This document shows, piece by piece, positions 26,479 to 36,419 of a stretch of 64,000 nucleotides of DNA. The position numbers were made by a program, and so were the translations under genes. Source of the DNA: an uncultured Clostridia bacterium (GTDB lineage: Bacteria; Bacillota; Clostridia; Monoglobales; Monoglobaceae); the NCBI GenBank assembly GCA_947589045.1, contig CANQBQ010000009.1, positions 1 through 64,000 of the forward strand. Direction: 5' to 3'. The notes beneath the pieces are model-generated. The model had not been told where the DNA came from and did not search any database. It saw only the letters and a program-made list of their open reading frames with translations. Position 1 is the first letter of the stretch. Each line of letters opens with the position of its first letter.

Positions 26479-27885
26479 TTAATGCGTCACGAAGAACATA
26501 ACGGCAAAGAGTGCCGCGATTACCCATGTTCCTATCTTTACTTTCCTTGCCTTGCCGGTAAACACGCTGATAAGCACATAAGAAATCACGCCGAAGGCGA
26601 TGCCGTAAGAAATATTGTAAGTCATAGGCATCATCGCCAAGGTCAGAAACGCCGGAACCGCGTCCTCTGTTTTCAGCCAGTCTATGCTTCTGGCGCAGTT
26701 CATCATCATAATTCCCACATAGATGAGCGCCGCCGCAGTCGCACATCCGGGTACAAGCATCGCTATCGGACATAAAAACATACTGATAAAAAACAGCGCG
26801 CCCGTCACCATAGCTGCCATACCTGTCTTGCCGCCCTCCGCAATACCCGTGGACGCCTCCACATAAGAGCTTACCGTAGATGTTCCGCATACCGCGCCGC
26901 AAGTGGTGGCTATGGCGTCCGCAAGCATCGCCCTATCCAGATTTGGCACTTCCCCATCTTCGGTCAGAAGATTTCCTCTGGCGCAGGCTCCGTACAGAGT
27001 GCCGATTGTATCAAACATATCCACCAGACAGAACGCGAGCGCGGTCGTCGCAATCAATACGACAAGCTCCGTTTTGCTGTGATCTGCCAGATACGGCGAA
27101 AAATCAAAGCCTTCGGTAAAAACCTTGCCGAATGCGTGCGTGCCAAAGTCCCCAAATGCCGTAAGCGGGTTAAAATTCATATTATTTGTAAAGCCCTCAT
27201 AAAATCCGGGAACGGTAAGACCAAGAAGATAATACAGCGCAGTTCCTCCGAGTATGCCCCAGAGCACAGCGCCCTTTACCCGCTTGCAGGTCAGAACCGC
27301 AATCGCAATTAAAGCGGCAAGCGTGACAAGTATCGGCATAATATCCTTCCACGCCACGTTCCCTGCAAGAAGGTTGAAGGATGCGAGGTTGACATAGGTG
27401 GAGGGATCCGCCACCACAATTCCGGAGTCCTTAAGCCCGATAAAGGCGATAAACAGTCCGACTCCCGCGGGAATTGCCATCCTTACCGACGTCGGTATCG
27501 CCTCAAAAATTTTCTTTCGCAGTCCTGTCACCGTAAGCATTATAAACAGTATGCCGTCAATCAGAATGAGTACCAGTGCATTGGCATAGCTCAGTCCAAA
27601 GCCAAGGCACACCGTATAGACGAAAAAGGCATTGGAGCCCATGGCGGACGCCTGCGCCAGCGGCAGATTTGCCAGAAGACCGATAAGCACCGTTCCGATA
27701 CAGGCGGAAATTGCAGTCGCAATATAGATTGCGTTGTATGACACTCCCGGAAGCTCCGCAAACATTCTTGAATTGACCATAAGGATATACGCCATGGTCA
27801 TAAAGGTTGTAATTCCCGCCAGCGCTTCCGTCTTCATTGAAGAGCCGTATTCCTTTATATGAAATATTTTTTCTGTTGATAACAT
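26479..27885 (-). CDS. NCS2-family purine permease
   Basis: A 468-residue membrane transporter of the AzgA/PbuG/PbuO type, importing guanine, hypoxanthine or adenine by proton symport. Signs are TEALAGITTFMTMAYILMVN at the N-terminus, SAMGSNAFFVYTVCLGFGLSYANALVLI, VDMFDTIGTLYGACARGN and TSTVSSYVEASTGIAEGG, the conserved substrate-site segments. About 12-14 membrane spans fit the family. The ATG at 27885 is preferred over a TTG one codon earlier. No purine riboswitch consensus is visible in the AT-rich leader. Confidence 0.92.
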   Translation of the reverse strand: MLSTEKIFHIKEYGSSMKTEALAGITTFMTMAYILMVNSRMFAELPGVSYNAIYIATAISACIGTVLIGLLANLPLAQASAMGSNAFFVYTVCLGFGLSYANALVLILIDGILFIMLTVTGLRKKIFEAIPTSVRMAIPAGVGLFIAFIGLKDSGIVVADPSTYVNLASFNLLAGNVAWKDIMPILVTLAALIAIAVLTCKRVKGAVLWGILGGTALYYLLGLTVPGFYEGFTNNMNFNPLTAFGDFGTHAFGKVFTEGFDFSPYLADHSKTELVVLIATTALAFCLVDMFDTIGTLYGACARGNLLTEDGEVPNLDRAMLADAIATTCGAVCGTSTVSSYVEASTGIAEGGKTGMAAMVTGALFFISMFLCPIAMLVPGCATAAALIYVGIMMMNCARSIDWLKTEDAVPAFLTLAMMPMTYNISYGIAFGVISYVLISVFTGKARKVKIGTWVIAALFAVMFFVTH

Positions 27886-28008
27886 CAATCCCTGCGCCTC
27901 TCTTTCTTTTTAAAAAATTATTTTATTGTATATTATATTTTATTATATTTTTATAACAAGGCTGCTCAAGCCGACTTTTTTGTTTTCCGAATATTTTATT
28001 GCTTTTCA

Positions 28009-29604
28009 TTATGACCCGCTCCTTTTCAGCTTATTTTTGTCAAGCATTCCCACATTGTTCGCCGCAAGCGCCACCTGAGCCTGCAGGCAGGGAGCACCGG
28101 CGGCAGTCATAAAGAAGTCCAGAATTGAGGCAACTGAGACCGCCAGCGCAATAGCCTCGCCGGGAATGCCAAGCTGTGCAAACATAACCGTAAATGCCGA
28201 AAGCGGTCCGCCCGGAATAGGCGGTACTGCCATGGAAAGAAGTCCTAACGTTAAAATCCCCATTATAAGGAACTGCGGCGTAATTGGGACGTTATAATAC
28301 TCAGCCATACACAAAACCATAGGAAAAATACCGACCACAAAACCCGGCTTGTAAAGCACCTGTCCCAGCGGGATTGCAAAATCCGCCACCTTTTTCGGTA
28401 TGCCGAGTTCCTCTACGCACGTCTCCAGATTTGTCGCAAGACCCGCAGCCGAGGAAGCCGTCGTCAGGATAATCAGATAAGTCGGCAGCATTTTATTCAT
28501 CAGAAGGATAGGGCTGACCTTCAGGCGCGCTGCCAACACAAAAACATAAGCCAGTGCCAGCAGTAAACACGCCGGTATTGAAATTGCAAACACCTTGAGC
28601 AAAATTAACATTCCGCTGTCGATATCGGACAGCATAAGATTAAAAAGGCCTAAAAACACGAACAACGGAATGATTTTTCCCAGTGCTCCCATCAGAAACT
28701 GAACCGCCTCGTTCGCCTGCATCAGGATATTTTGTGTTGCCGATACACGCCCGCCCAGGATTAAAAGGGCGGCACCCACGCAAATTCCCAAAAAAACAAG
28801 CTGCAGCGCATTACCGTTAAGAAACGGCGAGATAATATCCGAGGGCACGATTTCCAGCACCATTTTGTATATCTCCGAAAAATTGCCGGAGATTTCGCTT
28901 CCCGCTTTCGTGGCAATCGGAAACAGCAGGCAGCCCGCAAGCGCCATAACCACCCCTACAATAAATATTCCCGTAATCATTCTTACAATCAGCTTTCTAC
29001 CGATTTTTCCTACCAAGGTCAAATCGCCGATGCTCACAATTCCGCAGCAGACCGCCAGGAAAACAAGCGGAGATGAAACCGCGCGGAGCGCACCCAAAAT
29101 CATATCGAACAGGGGCTGTGTGACCGAAAGCGCCGCCGTCTGCATTTGCGGAAAAAGCCTTGCGACCGCTCCCAGAACCACCGCCAGAAAAACAGCGCAC
29201 AAGAGCAAAGCCATCTGCCCCATGGATGATGTCTTTTTCTTAGGATTGCAGACCAAGCAGTTTTTTCCGTCCTTATAAGAGTATGTAAATGAAAGTCCTG
29301 CCTGCGAGAGCAGATTGTTGCTTAATAAAAATGCCTCGTCATTTCCCTCCCATGCGTCCATGGCGGGACCGTCTACGCTTATTTTCATAAATGCCCGTCC
29401 GAATTTCCGCCCGCAGTCCACATTGACCGGCGCGCCCTTTAAAGACTCGAGCCAGTTTCCGAGAATTTCCTCTAACGACAGGCGTATGCGGATAATGTCT
29501 TTTTTATCCGACCCCGCCTCCGAAAGCGTCTGCACACAGATTGCGGACACTTCGTCAATCGTCTGTTCCGACAAATTGAATTTTTCACTGCGATTACTTA
29601 CCAT
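28009..29604 (-). CDS. Dicarboxylate/cation symporter with N-terminal ATPase-like domain
   Basis: 531 residues. From about residue 130 it is a DAACS-type sodium/proton symporter (glutamate/C4-dicarboxylate family): the SSAAGLATNLETC hairpin, PLGQVLYKPGFV and MAVPPIPGGPLSAFTVMF mark the substrate site. The first ~120 residues (SEQTIDEVSAICVQTL...IRLSLEEILGNWLESL) resemble a GHKL/RsbW-like ATPase N-box region but the glycine-rich boxes are not obvious. It is an unusual cytoplasmic add-on that may gate transport. GGAGATATAG precedes the ATG. It lies 124 bases upstream of the purine permease on the same strand. Confidence 0.85.
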   Translation of the reverse strand: MVSNRSEKFNLSEQTIDEVSAICVQTLSEAGSDKKDIIRIRLSLEEILGNWLESLKGAPVNVDCGRKFGRAFMKISVDGPAMDAWEGNDEAFLLSNNLLSQAGLSFTYSYKDGKNCLVCNPKKKTSSMGQMALLLCAVFLAVVLGAVARLFPQMQTAALSVTQPLFDMILGALRAVSSPLVFLAVCCGIVSIGDLTLVGKIGRKLIVRMITGIFIVGVVMALAGCLLFPIATKAGSEISGNFSEIYKMVLEIVPSDIISPFLNGNALQLVFLGICVGAALLILGGRVSATQNILMQANEAVQFLMGALGKIIPLFVFLGLFNLMLSDIDSGMLILLKVFAISIPACLLLALAYVFVLAARLKVSPILLMNKMLPTYLIILTTASSAAGLATNLETCVEELGIPKKVADFAIPLGQVLYKPGFVVGIFPMVLCMAEYYNVPITPQFLIMGILTLGLLSMAVPPIPGGPLSAFTVMFAQLGIPGEAIALAVSVASILDFFMTAAGAPCLQAQVALAANNVGMLDKNKLKRSGS

Positions 29605-29759
29605 AACTATATCTCCTGTTTATGTTTTTTAACTACCGTTTTTATGTTCTCTAATCTTTTTGTCGCGTTAATCTTTAAGAGCGGAATCCATCCGGTCACA
29701 GGACGGCATAAAGCCGCTGTCCGTATAGGTATCATTCGCCATAAGCCTGTCGCGGAGAC

Positions 29760-29951
29760 TTACAAAAGCCCTTTATCCCTTGCCAGATTTTCAATGCTTC
29801 TGTCGTATGTAGCCTCCGCTTCTTTTGAAAAGAAGCAGCCCGGAACGCCCTCGTTGTGGTCGCGGTGGTGCGCCACGCACGCGCAGCATTTTCCGTGACG
29901 CGGGCAGTCATAAGTACACGGACAGGGTCTGTTGTTGTCACAAGCGTTCAT
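29760..29951 (-). CDS. Small Cys-rich protein (DUF6485-like)
   Basis: 63 residues with seven Cys, CPCTYDCPRHGKCCACVAHHR, then GVPGCFF. It probably binds a metal or iron-sulphur centre. I recall similar short Clostridia proteins of unknown function. The ATG at 29951 follows GGAGGAATTATTT; an upstream ATG at 29975 would place that site inside the gene. Confidence 0.75.
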   Translation of the reverse strand: MNACDNNRPCPCTYDCPRHGKCCACVAHHRDHNEGVPGCFFSKEAEATYDRSIENLARDKGLL

Positions 29952-30166
29952 AAATAATTCCTCCTGATTTTTCATATAAAATGATTTTGTTTCATATTAA
30001 GTTAAGCTCTGCTTACATTTCTTTGAGACACCGAAAGTCGGTTAGCCACATTGATATGAGAGCTGTTTTATTGGCGGATAACCGTTCTTTTCTGCATAAT
30101 TTTACATAATTATGCTTTATTATACAACAACCGCCGCCTGCTTGCAACAATCAAATCTTCTTAAAA

Positions 30167-33100
30167 TTAAAGCTCGATAACTTCTCCGGCTTCGACTATA
30201 AGCGCGCTCGGAGTAACAAACTGCTCCGCTCTCTCGCGATTGAACAGTTCGCCCGGCGACATATGAATGGGAACGGTGTGCTTCGCGCCGATAAGCTCCG
30301 CGCACTCGATCGCTTCGGGTATGTCCATATTAAAATGTCCGTCAATCGGCAAAAACGCGTATTCAATATTCTTATCCTTAAGCTCCGCCATTTGGTCTGT
30401 TTTTGAGGTGTCGCCCGCGAAATACAGCGTCTTTCCATTCACCGTAACAAGGTAGCCGACGCACTGCCCTACATCGTGGTTTTTGTTATACGCCTGCACA
30501 GGCTCGATATGAACGCCCGCAAAGTCAAGCGTCTTATAGCCGTCGTCCGTTATCGCGTCGCTGTTTTGGAAAATCACGCAGCCGTCCGACTGCGGCACCA
30601 AGTCAATCTTGTTGTGGTCGGGATGCTGATGCGTCACGAGAATTAAGTCCGCTTCCTTGTCGTAGCCCTCGCCCGCATACGGGTCGATGTAAATAACCTC
30701 GCCCGTTCCGAGCGTCAGACGGAAGCTCGCGTGTCCTTGATATAAAAGTTCTGCCATATTGTTCTCCTCCTTGTTTTCGGTATTGTTTCCACAGCCTTTG
30801 TCAGCAGGCGCGGCTGTTTCAACCGTAATTGCTTCGCTCAGCGGCATTATTTCTCCGAGCGAGTTCCAAAGCATAAACTTATCGCCGCTTCTCGTCGGTA
30901 TAGTGGTTGTGCCATTCTCCGCGTCGGTGATTTCAAGTCCCGAAATCACTCCGCCCGTGTATGACGCGTGAATTAGCTTCGCACTTCCCTCGAGATTGCT
31001 TATGGTAAGTGCTCCGTTCTCATAGACCATATTTACCTGCGGACGCAGAGTGGGCGTCGGGCTTGGCGTTGGTGTCGCTGTCGATGTCGGCGACGGTGTT
31101 GGTGTAACCGTTGACGTTGGCGTTGATGTCGGTGTCACTGTCGGCGTCGCTGTTGGTGTCGGCGTCGCTGCCGATGTCGGCGACGGTGTTGGTGTAACCG
31201 TTGACGTTGGCGTTGATGTCGGTGTCACTGTCGGCGTCGCTGTTGGTGTCGGCGTTACTGTCGGTGTAGGGGTTGGCGTTGTGGTCGGAGTCGGCGTTAC
31301 TGTCGGTGTCGCTGTCGGCGTCACTGTTGGTGTCGGCGTTACTGTCGGTGTAGGGGTTGGCGTTGTGGTCGGAGTCGGCGTTACTGTCGGTGTCGGACTT
31401 GGCGTTGTGGTCGGAGTCGGTGTTACTGTCGGTGTAGGTGTCGTCGTCGTCGTCGGACTTGGCGTTGGTGTCGGTGTAACCGTTGCCGTTGGCGAGTCTG
31501 TCGGATTTGGCGTTGTAGACGGGAGCGCGTTCCATTGGGCTTTTAAATATACTTCGTCGTCATCAAAAAGAACTATATCGTTGCGCGGGTCAAAGCGTTC
31601 GCTGAACCCTTTTGTTGTACACCAGCCGAAAAAGCTGTAGCCACTGCGTTCGGGATCGGGAATTTCCTGCGAAATACGTGTGTTTTTCCGTGCCTGTACA
31701 ACAAATTCCGGTTCGTTGTTGTCCGGATTGAAATGAATGGTAATTAGCTTGCCGGGAAGGTCGCTCCAATGGGCATATACGGTAACGTTATCCTCTATAA
31801 TTCGCTGTGTATCCGCGATTTTATTACCTCCCGACGCTTTTGTAAACCACCCAAGAAATGTCCGCTCGCCCCATGTGGGTTCCTCGGGTATAATTTCGCC
31901 GTAGAGCGAATACTGCTTTGTCGTTTTACTCATTTGCGGCGTGTTTCCACCATCATTATAATCGAAGCGGACTGTAACATCATCCTCCGGACCGTCGTCC
32001 CAAAGGGAGTATCCGTCCATAACCGCCATACGTACTCGTTTAAACAGCCTGTAACGCTCCGGGCAGAGAATCATGATTGCCCGCCGCCAGTCCTGCTTTG
32101 TATAGCCGGTAAAATAAAAACGGCAAAATTCGGCAAAATCCTCCAGATTGCTCGTATGAGCATAGTCGGTGAGCGTATAGCAATCGTATTCCATGGCATT
32201 TTTCCATTCCGTTTTCGTTGAAAACCGGGAATACCCGTTGTCGTAATACCACAAGTCGATACTGTGCCCCAGCTCGTGGACGATACTTTCTATCATAGTG
32301 GAGGCAGCCGGCGTGGTTGAAAGTATTATATTAATATGCGTTGCGTAGCATTGGTATACACCGCTGCCGGGGGTTGGGCTTTTGTAACATGTGGCGTCTT
32401 TAATATGATTTCGGAGTTCATAGGGAATGCGCGCCATTACTTCGCCGAAGGTTTTCGCGTTTTTCCGACCGTTTGTACTGTCCTGAATGGATATTTGTAT
32501 GGTTTGTACGCGTTCTCGACCCTCCTCATCTGTATCGTAAATTTTGAGAATATAAGGGAAAAACTCGGTTCCGTCAGGCGCGTCGGTGAAGGGTTTGTTT
32601 TGGGGGTTAAGCGTATAGTATGCGCCCTCTGTTCCGGGAAGATCCATGCTCACGTTATAGCCGGAGGTCATCTGTTTGGTCACATAGGCAAAGCCGAGAC
32701 TGTTCTTAAATCTAAAGGTAATACTGTTATGAAATGCGTCCGCAGTCATATTCTTATCCTTGATTTTGTCGTAATAATATTTGTCGATTGCCGCGCGCGG
32801 CGTCTCCTTTTCGCCTGTTCCGTACGGACTGCATGTCTCAAATACATCTCCCGCAACGCTCTCATACACGCGCTCTATCTGCGTACGCTGATTTTGCGGC
32901 AGCGTGTCGTATCCGGGCTGCAAAGACAGCAAATAAAGCGGACTTTCATCGGGGACGGGCTTAAATGATATTTCCGCTTTTTGTTCCTCGTCCGCCGCGA
33001 TCAATTCGCCGCTGTCCGACACACCCATATATTTCCCGTTATCAAGGCTTTTCAGATAGTACGTTTTCGAGCCGTCATTTTCCTCCAAAAGCCAATGTTG

Positions 33101-33496
33101 GGTGTCGTCGTCAAGCCCCGCGAAATCGTCGGGTTGCGCCGTGAGCGATTTGCGGATATTATAAAGCGTCGCCGGCAGGGGCTCTCCTTGCTCCGCCTTA
33201 GCTATACGTCTTTCGGTTTTTTTGTTTTCAAACGCGTAGCTGCCGTCGCCCATATAGCGTGGCAGGAACAAATCGCTCCCGTCGGATGCGGGATTATTCG
33301 TCAAAATAAACTTATCGCCGCTTTGACACACAATTTTACCGTCGATACAAATCCGCTGATAAATTCCCGCAAAGCCGTTGTACGCGCCGGCGCTTTCGTC
33401 TGCTCCTACGTTTACGGGTACAATAACGGAAAAAAGCGCGCACAAAACTATCGCCGCGCAAATCCGACATCTTATGCAAAAGCTCTTTTGAATCAT
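30167..33496 (-). CDS. Secreted metallopeptidase / repeat / beta-lactamase-fold fusion
   Basis: 1109 residues. Signal peptide (1-32); an unassigned region; a zincin domain with [11 protein letters not shown] (407-417) and a downstream ...DFAEF glutamate as in anthrax-lethal-factor/M34-like peptidases; two InlB-type beta repeats (about 507-577, 584-656); a Thr-Pro linker (about 657-825); a small Ig-like module ([16 protein letters not shown]); and from Met914 a UlaG-like metallo-beta-lactamase domain ([17 protein letters not shown]). AAGGAGGAG lies within the codons just before Met914 (ATG at 30757), so the last 196 residues may also be made as a separate cytosolic protein, or the gene arose by fusion of two. 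Both catalytic sites look intact. Confidence 0.8.
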   Translation of the reverse strand: MIQKSFCIRCRICAAIVLCALFSVIVPVNVGADESAGAYNGFAGIYQRICIDGKIVCQSGDKFILTNNPASDGSDLFLPRYMGDGSYAFENKKTERRIAKAEQGEPLPATLYNIRKSLTAQPDDFAGLDDDTQHWLLEENDGSKTYYLKSLDNGKYMGVSDSGELIAADEEQKAEISFKPVPDESPLYLLSLQPGYDTLPQNQRTQIERVYESVAGDVFETCSPYGTGEKETPRAAIDKYYYDKIKDKNMTADAFHNSITFRFKNSLGFAYVTKQMTSGYNVSMDLPGTEGAYYTLNPQNKPFTDAPDGTEFFPYILKIYDTDEEGRERVQTIQISIQDSTNGRKNAKTFGEVMARIPYELRNHIKDATCYKSPTPGSGVYQCYATHINIILSTTPAASTMIESIVHELGHSIDLWYYDNGYSRFSTKTEWKNAMEYDCYTLTDYAHTSNLEDFAEFCRFYFTGYTKQDWRRAIMILCPERYRLFKRVRMAVMDGYSLWDDGPEDDVTVRFDYNDGGNTPQMSKTTKQYSLYGEIIPEEPTWGERTFLGWFTKASGGNKIADTQRIIEDNVTVYAHWSDLPGKLITIHFNPDNNEPEFVVQARKNTRISQEIPDPERSGYSFFGWCTTKGFSERFDPRNDIVLFDDDEVYLKAQWNALPSTTPNPTDSPTATVTPTPTPSPTTTTTPTPTVTPTPTTTPSPTPTVTPTPTTTPTPTPTVTPTPTVTPTATPTVTPTPTTTPTPTPTVTPTPTATPTVTPTSTPTSTVTPTPSPTSAATPTPTATPTVTPTSTPTSTVTPTPSPTSTATPTPSPTPTLRPQVNMVYENGALTISNLEGSAKLIHASYTGGVISGLEITDAENGTTTIPTRSGDKFMLWNSLGEIMPLSEAITVETAAPADKGCGNNTENKEENNMAELLYQGHASFRLTLGTGEVIYIDPYAGEGYDKEADLILVTHQHPDHNKIDLVPQSDGCVIFQNSDAITDDGYKTLDFAGVHIEPVQAYNKNHDVGQCVGYLVTVNGKTLYFAGDTSKTDQMAELKDKNIEYAFLPIDGHFNMDIPEAIECAELIGAKHTVPIHMSPGELFNRERAEQFVTPSALIVEAGEVIEL
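31050..31510 (-). repeat. Coding minisatellite for the Thr-Pro linker
   Basis: Imperfect tandem repeats of short TPTPT/TPTVT-coding units with higher-order copies of ~90 bases (one starting near 31083, the next near 31173) and a further pair near 31262 and 31349. Likely length-variable by slippage. The open frame on the opposite strand is a by-product of the repeat. Confidence 0.85.
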
Positions 33497-33550
33497 ATCA
33501 ATCCCTTCTCACTTCTGTATAAATTATATGTTTATAATAACATATATTTG

Positions 33551-33660
33551 CGGAGGCAAAAGCCTCCGTAGCCGCTCGCGAACGTCAAGTTCGCGTTGTG
33601 GCAGGCAAAGTATGATAAAATGTTCTCTCAGGCGTCAAAATCTTTGATTTTGGTAACGCC
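33551..33660. other. Cluster of three hairpins downstream of the aldo/keto reductase
   Basis: CGGAGGC/GCCTCCG (33551-33557 with 33562-33568), CGCGAAC/GTTCGCG (33577-33583 with 33589-33595), and an imperfect GGCGT..AAAATC/GATTTT..ACGCC (33631-33660). The set lies between two minus-strand genes. It could be stacked terminators or a structured RNA; only the stems are observed. Confidence 0.5.
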
Positions 33661-33758
33661 GTGAGGTTATTGTACCACAACAGCTTCAATAATTCAATGA
33701 TACCCGTTTATTCTTTTTCACAGAAAGAACTCGCGCGTTGCAGCTTAAGCCCGCATTA

Positions 33759-34901
33759 TCAATATCCGAACACGGCTTTTGCGCTTTGCATATTTTCTCT
33801 TATCTTTACGCCGAACGGACAGCGTTTCTCGCACGCGCCGCACTTTACGCAGTCGCCGCCGTGGGCTCTGAGTGCGGCGTAATGCTCGCGCACCGTTTCG
33901 GGAATTTCGTCTTTGGCGAGATTTAAAAATTTCGTCACCGACGCGATATCAATCCCCTTAGGGCACGGCGCACAATGACCGCAGTACATACAATGTCCCT
34001 CCCAGCTTATCTGCGGAAACGACGCGAACACCGCCGCGTAGTCGCGCTCCTCGTCGGACGCGTATTCATAGTCGATAGAGGTCTGCAAATCCTCAAGCGA
34101 CCGCACACCGCTCATAATCGCCGCGACCGCCGGACGCGTCAGAGCATAATGTATGCATTGAGCCGCCGTCATAGCCTTGCCCGCGGGCGAGTATTCCTCG
34201 CTCAGTAAATCACCGCCGCCGAACGCCTTCATCACGGTTATGCCGACGCCGAGCCGCTGACATTCATCATAGAGCTTTTCGCGCATCGGGTCGAGGTTAA
34301 ACAGCGGCTTTTCGTAGCTCTTTTCCGACCATAAATCCTCGCAGTCCTCGCTTGCGGGAAGCAGGTCGTAGCACGGATTTACGCTGAACATAAGCACCTC
34401 GACCGCGCCTGTTTTTATCGCCTCAAGCGCGACGACAGGGTTGTGCGAGCTCATACCTATCGCGCGGATTTTGCCCTGCGATTTTAATTTTTTCGCATAG
34501 TCCAAAATTCCGTTGTTCACCACCGCATTCCACGTTTCGAGCGAATCGACGTAGTGAATCATACCGATGTCCACATAGTCCGTGCCGAGATTTTTAAGCA
34601 TTTTCTCAAACGCGGTCTTTACTTCGCTCAAATCCCGCGTCGCTCTGTACTGCTCGTTTTCCCATACGGCGCACAGGTGCGCCTGCAATACAAACTCGCT
34701 TCTGCGCGGACGTATCGCGTTGCCGACGCGCCGCTGCATATCGGGATTGGGGCTGTATAAATCCATACAGTTTACACCGTGGCGAAACGCGAGGTCAAAC
34801 ATCTCGCTTGTGAACTCGTCGCTCTTGTCGAGAAATCCCTCGCAGCCCATACCGATCTCGCTTACCTTTATATCTGTTTTGCCTAATTTCCTGTAATTCA
34901 T
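33759..34901 (-). CDS. Aldo/keto reductase with two [4Fe-4S] clusters
   Basis: A 380-residue NAD(P)H-dependent reductase. The TIM-barrel part starts MNYRKLGKTDIKVSEIGMG and carries the Asp/Tyr/Lys/His-type active site expected of the family. The C-terminus has two ferredoxin motifs, CMYCGHCAPCP and CVKCGACEKRCP. Such enzymes couple carbonyl reduction to ferredoxin-like electron flow in anaerobes. AAGGAGAC precedes the ATG. It is divergent from a TetR gene across 145 bases and may be controlled by it. Substrate unknown. Confidence 0.9.
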   Translation of the reverse strand: MNYRKLGKTDIKVSEIGMGCEGFLDKSDEFTSEMFDLAFRHGVNCMDLYSPNPDMQRRVGNAIRPRRSEFVLQAHLCAVWENEQYRATRDLSEVKTAFEKMLKNLGTDYVDIGMIHYVDSLETWNAVVNNGILDYAKKLKSQGKIRAIGMSSHNPVVALEAIKTGAVEVLMFSVNPCYDLLPASEDCEDLWSEKSYEKPLFNLDPMREKLYDECQRLGVGITVMKAFGGGDLLSEEYSPAGKAMTAAQCIHYALTRPAVAAIMSGVRSLEDLQTSIDYEYASDEERDYAAVFASFPQISWEGHCMYCGHCAPCPKGIDIASVTKFLNLAKDEIPETVREHYAALRAHGGDCVKCGACEKRCPFGVKIRENMQSAKAVFGY

Positions 34902-34922
34902 AGCTAAGTCTCCTTTTCCTTG

Positions 34923-34951
34923 ATTTTATCATAAAGAATACAGATTATCAA
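34923..34951 (-). promoter_or_regulatory. Promoter of the aldo/keto reductase
   Basis: On the minus strand TTGATA (34951-34946), 17 bases, TAAAAT (34928-34923). Confidence 0.7.
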
Positions 34952-34984
34952 TACGGTTTTTGTCATACCGCTCGGATAAATATA

Positions 34985-35012
34985 TTGACATTATGTCAGA
35001 AATGTGTTAAAC
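34985..35012 (+). promoter_or_regulatory. TetR-gene promoter with overlapping palindromic operator
   Basis: TTGACA (34985-34990) with a weak TTAAAC -10 (35007-35012). A perfect palindrome TGACATTATGTCA (34986-34998) overlaps the -35, as expected for autorepression. The same TGAC-N5-GTCA pattern occurs twice at the flavin-reductase promoter (44687-44735). Confidence 0.7.
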
Positions 35013-35046
35013 TGATTATACAGTATGAATTAAAGGAGAAAAATTT

Positions 35047-35676
35047 ATGCCGAAAGGATCACCCGAATTAACCAACGCGCGCAGGGAGGAAATCATAAAC
35101 GCCTGCGAGAAGCTGTACAAAACAATGAGCTTTAAGGAAATAACCATAAAGGAGATAGGCGGCGCAACCTCGTTTACGCGCACGTCAATCTACAACTATT
35201 TTCAGACCAAGGAGGAGATTTTCCTCGCGCTTATCGAGCGGGAATACAATCTCTGGTGCGACGATTTGGAAAAGACGATGCACAAGACCGAGTCAATGAC
35301 TAAGGACGAGCTTGCCGACGCGCTCGCGCGTTCGCTGGAGAAACGTCCGCAGCTTTTGAAGCTGCTGTCGATGAACCATTACGATATGGAGGAAAACAGC
35401 TCTCTCGACCGTCTGACGGATATGAAGGTCGCGTACAACCGCTCGATATGCACCGTGCGGGAGTTTGTGAAAAAGTATTTTCCTCAGCTTACAGACGAGC
35501 AGCTTCACGAGTTTATATACCTGTTTTTCCCGTTTATGTTCGGGATATATCCATATGCGGTCGTGACGGACAAGCAACAGCAGGCTATGAAAGACGCGGG
35601 TATGAATTATCCTAAAATGACGGTATATGATATAACCTACGGCTGTGTAAAGCGTCTGCTTAGCAGTATTGTGTGA
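35047..35676 (+). CDS. TetR-family repressor
   Basis: A 209-residue regulator with a typical N-terminal TetR HTH (ARREEIINACEKLY...FKEITIKEIGGATSFTRTSIYNYFQTKEEIF) and a helical ligand-binding C-terminus. AAAGGAGAAA precedes the ATG. It is divergent from the aldo/keto reductase. The palindrome in its promoter and the two matching sites at 44687-44735 suggest a regulon of redox genes. It ends at a clear terminator. Ligand unknown. Confidence 0.9.
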   Translation: MPKGSPELTNARREEIINACEKLYKTMSFKEITIKEIGGATSFTRTSIYNYFQTKEEIFLALIEREYNLWCDDLEKTMHKTESMTKDELADALARSLEKRPQLLKLLSMNHYDMEENSSLDRLTDMKVAYNRSICTVREFVKKYFPQLTDEQLHEFIYLFFPFMFGIYPYAVVTDKQQQAMKDAGMNYPKMTVYDITYGCVKRLLSSIV

Positions 35677-35697
35677 GGGGTAGATTAAAAATTACAA

Positions 35698-35723
35698 CAG
35701 CGCGGCTTTATAAAGCCGCGCTG
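35698..35723 (+). terminator. Terminator after the TetR gene
   Basis: An 11-bp perfect stem (35698-35708 with 35713-35723, CAGCGCGGCTT) with a TATA loop, then CTTTACATATTTATTT. Just beyond, 35743-35757 matches the last bases of the flavodoxin fusion gene (SGVMK-stop on the minus strand), perhaps a small remnant. Confidence 0.8.
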
Positions 35724-35768
35724 CTTTACATATTTATTTCATAACTCCGCTTACAAGGACGCAAAGCG

Positions 35769-36386
35769 TCACACCGATTTATGCTGCTGCAAATGTTGCT
35801 TTTCATCAAAAGGAATAATGCAGCGCATACAAATATCCGTCACCCGTTCAACGGTATCGGCACAATCCCCTCTTATCCACTCCGAAATAATTGCCATAAT
35901 TCCCGCAATGTAAAATGAAATAATGTAGGATTTGTCCTGCTCGGGGAGACTAAATCGGTCTAATATGGGAGAGAATATTTCCGTAAAAAGCCTTCTGAAT
36001 GTTTCTTCCGCGTTAAATACAGCGGAGTGTGAAAGCACAACCTTAAATAAGCGTTTATTGTTCTTTACAAATTCAAGGTACGGTTTCAGATATTCGGGTG
36101 AAATAAAAATCAAATCATCTAAATTTTCCGACCGCAGCCGTTCCTTTATGTCTGTAAGGTGCGTAGCATATCTCTGGAAACATTCGTCATTCTTATACGC
36201 AACACATTCGTCAAGCAAATCGCCGATTGTCTCATAATGCAGATAAAATGTAGAACGATTGACGCCCGCCTTTTCGCAAATTTCTTTTACGGTGATGTAT
36301 TCAAATTCCTTTTTTTCAAGCAACTCGATTAAAGCCGTATCCATACGAACCGCCGTGTTAAAATACTTGCTTTCTGACTTGTTCAA
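35769..36386 (-). CDS. TetR/AcrR-family regulator
   Basis: 205 residues. The N-terminal HTH reads ALIELLEKKEFEYITVKEICEKAGVNRSTFYLHYETIGDLL, a clear TetR HTH of the type often annotated DhaS-like or YfiR-like. The C-terminal part has SLPEQDKSYIISFYIAGIMAIISEW, as in the TetR_C family of such regulators. It is preceded on the same strand by a small membrane protein gene 33 bases away and probably shares its transcript. Targets unknown. Confidence 0.88.
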   Translation of the reverse strand: MNKSESKYFNTAVRMDTALIELLEKKEFEYITVKEICEKAGVNRSTFYLHYETIGDLLDECVAYKNDECFQRYATHLTDIKERLRSENLDDLIFISPEYLKPYLEFVKNNKRLFKVVLSHSAVFNAEETFRRLFTEIFSPILDRFSLPEQDKSYIISFYIAGIMAIISEWIRGDCADTVERVTDICMRCIIPFDEKQHLQQHKSV

Positions 36387-36419
36387 TCGTTCCGCCTTCT
36401 TTCCTTTTCCGCCCGCCGC

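Noticed and set aside
27886-28008. Purine riboswitch ahead of the NCS2 permease
   Set aside because: The leader is short and AT-rich; the conserved three-way-junction bases are not present.
31050-31510. CRISPR-like periodic repeats
   Set aside because: Repeats are contiguous, coding and in frame with a Thr-Pro linker; no unique spacers.
31050-31640. Plus-strand frame of Gly-Val repeats
   Set aside because: A by-product of the Thr-Pro minisatellite read on the opposite strand.
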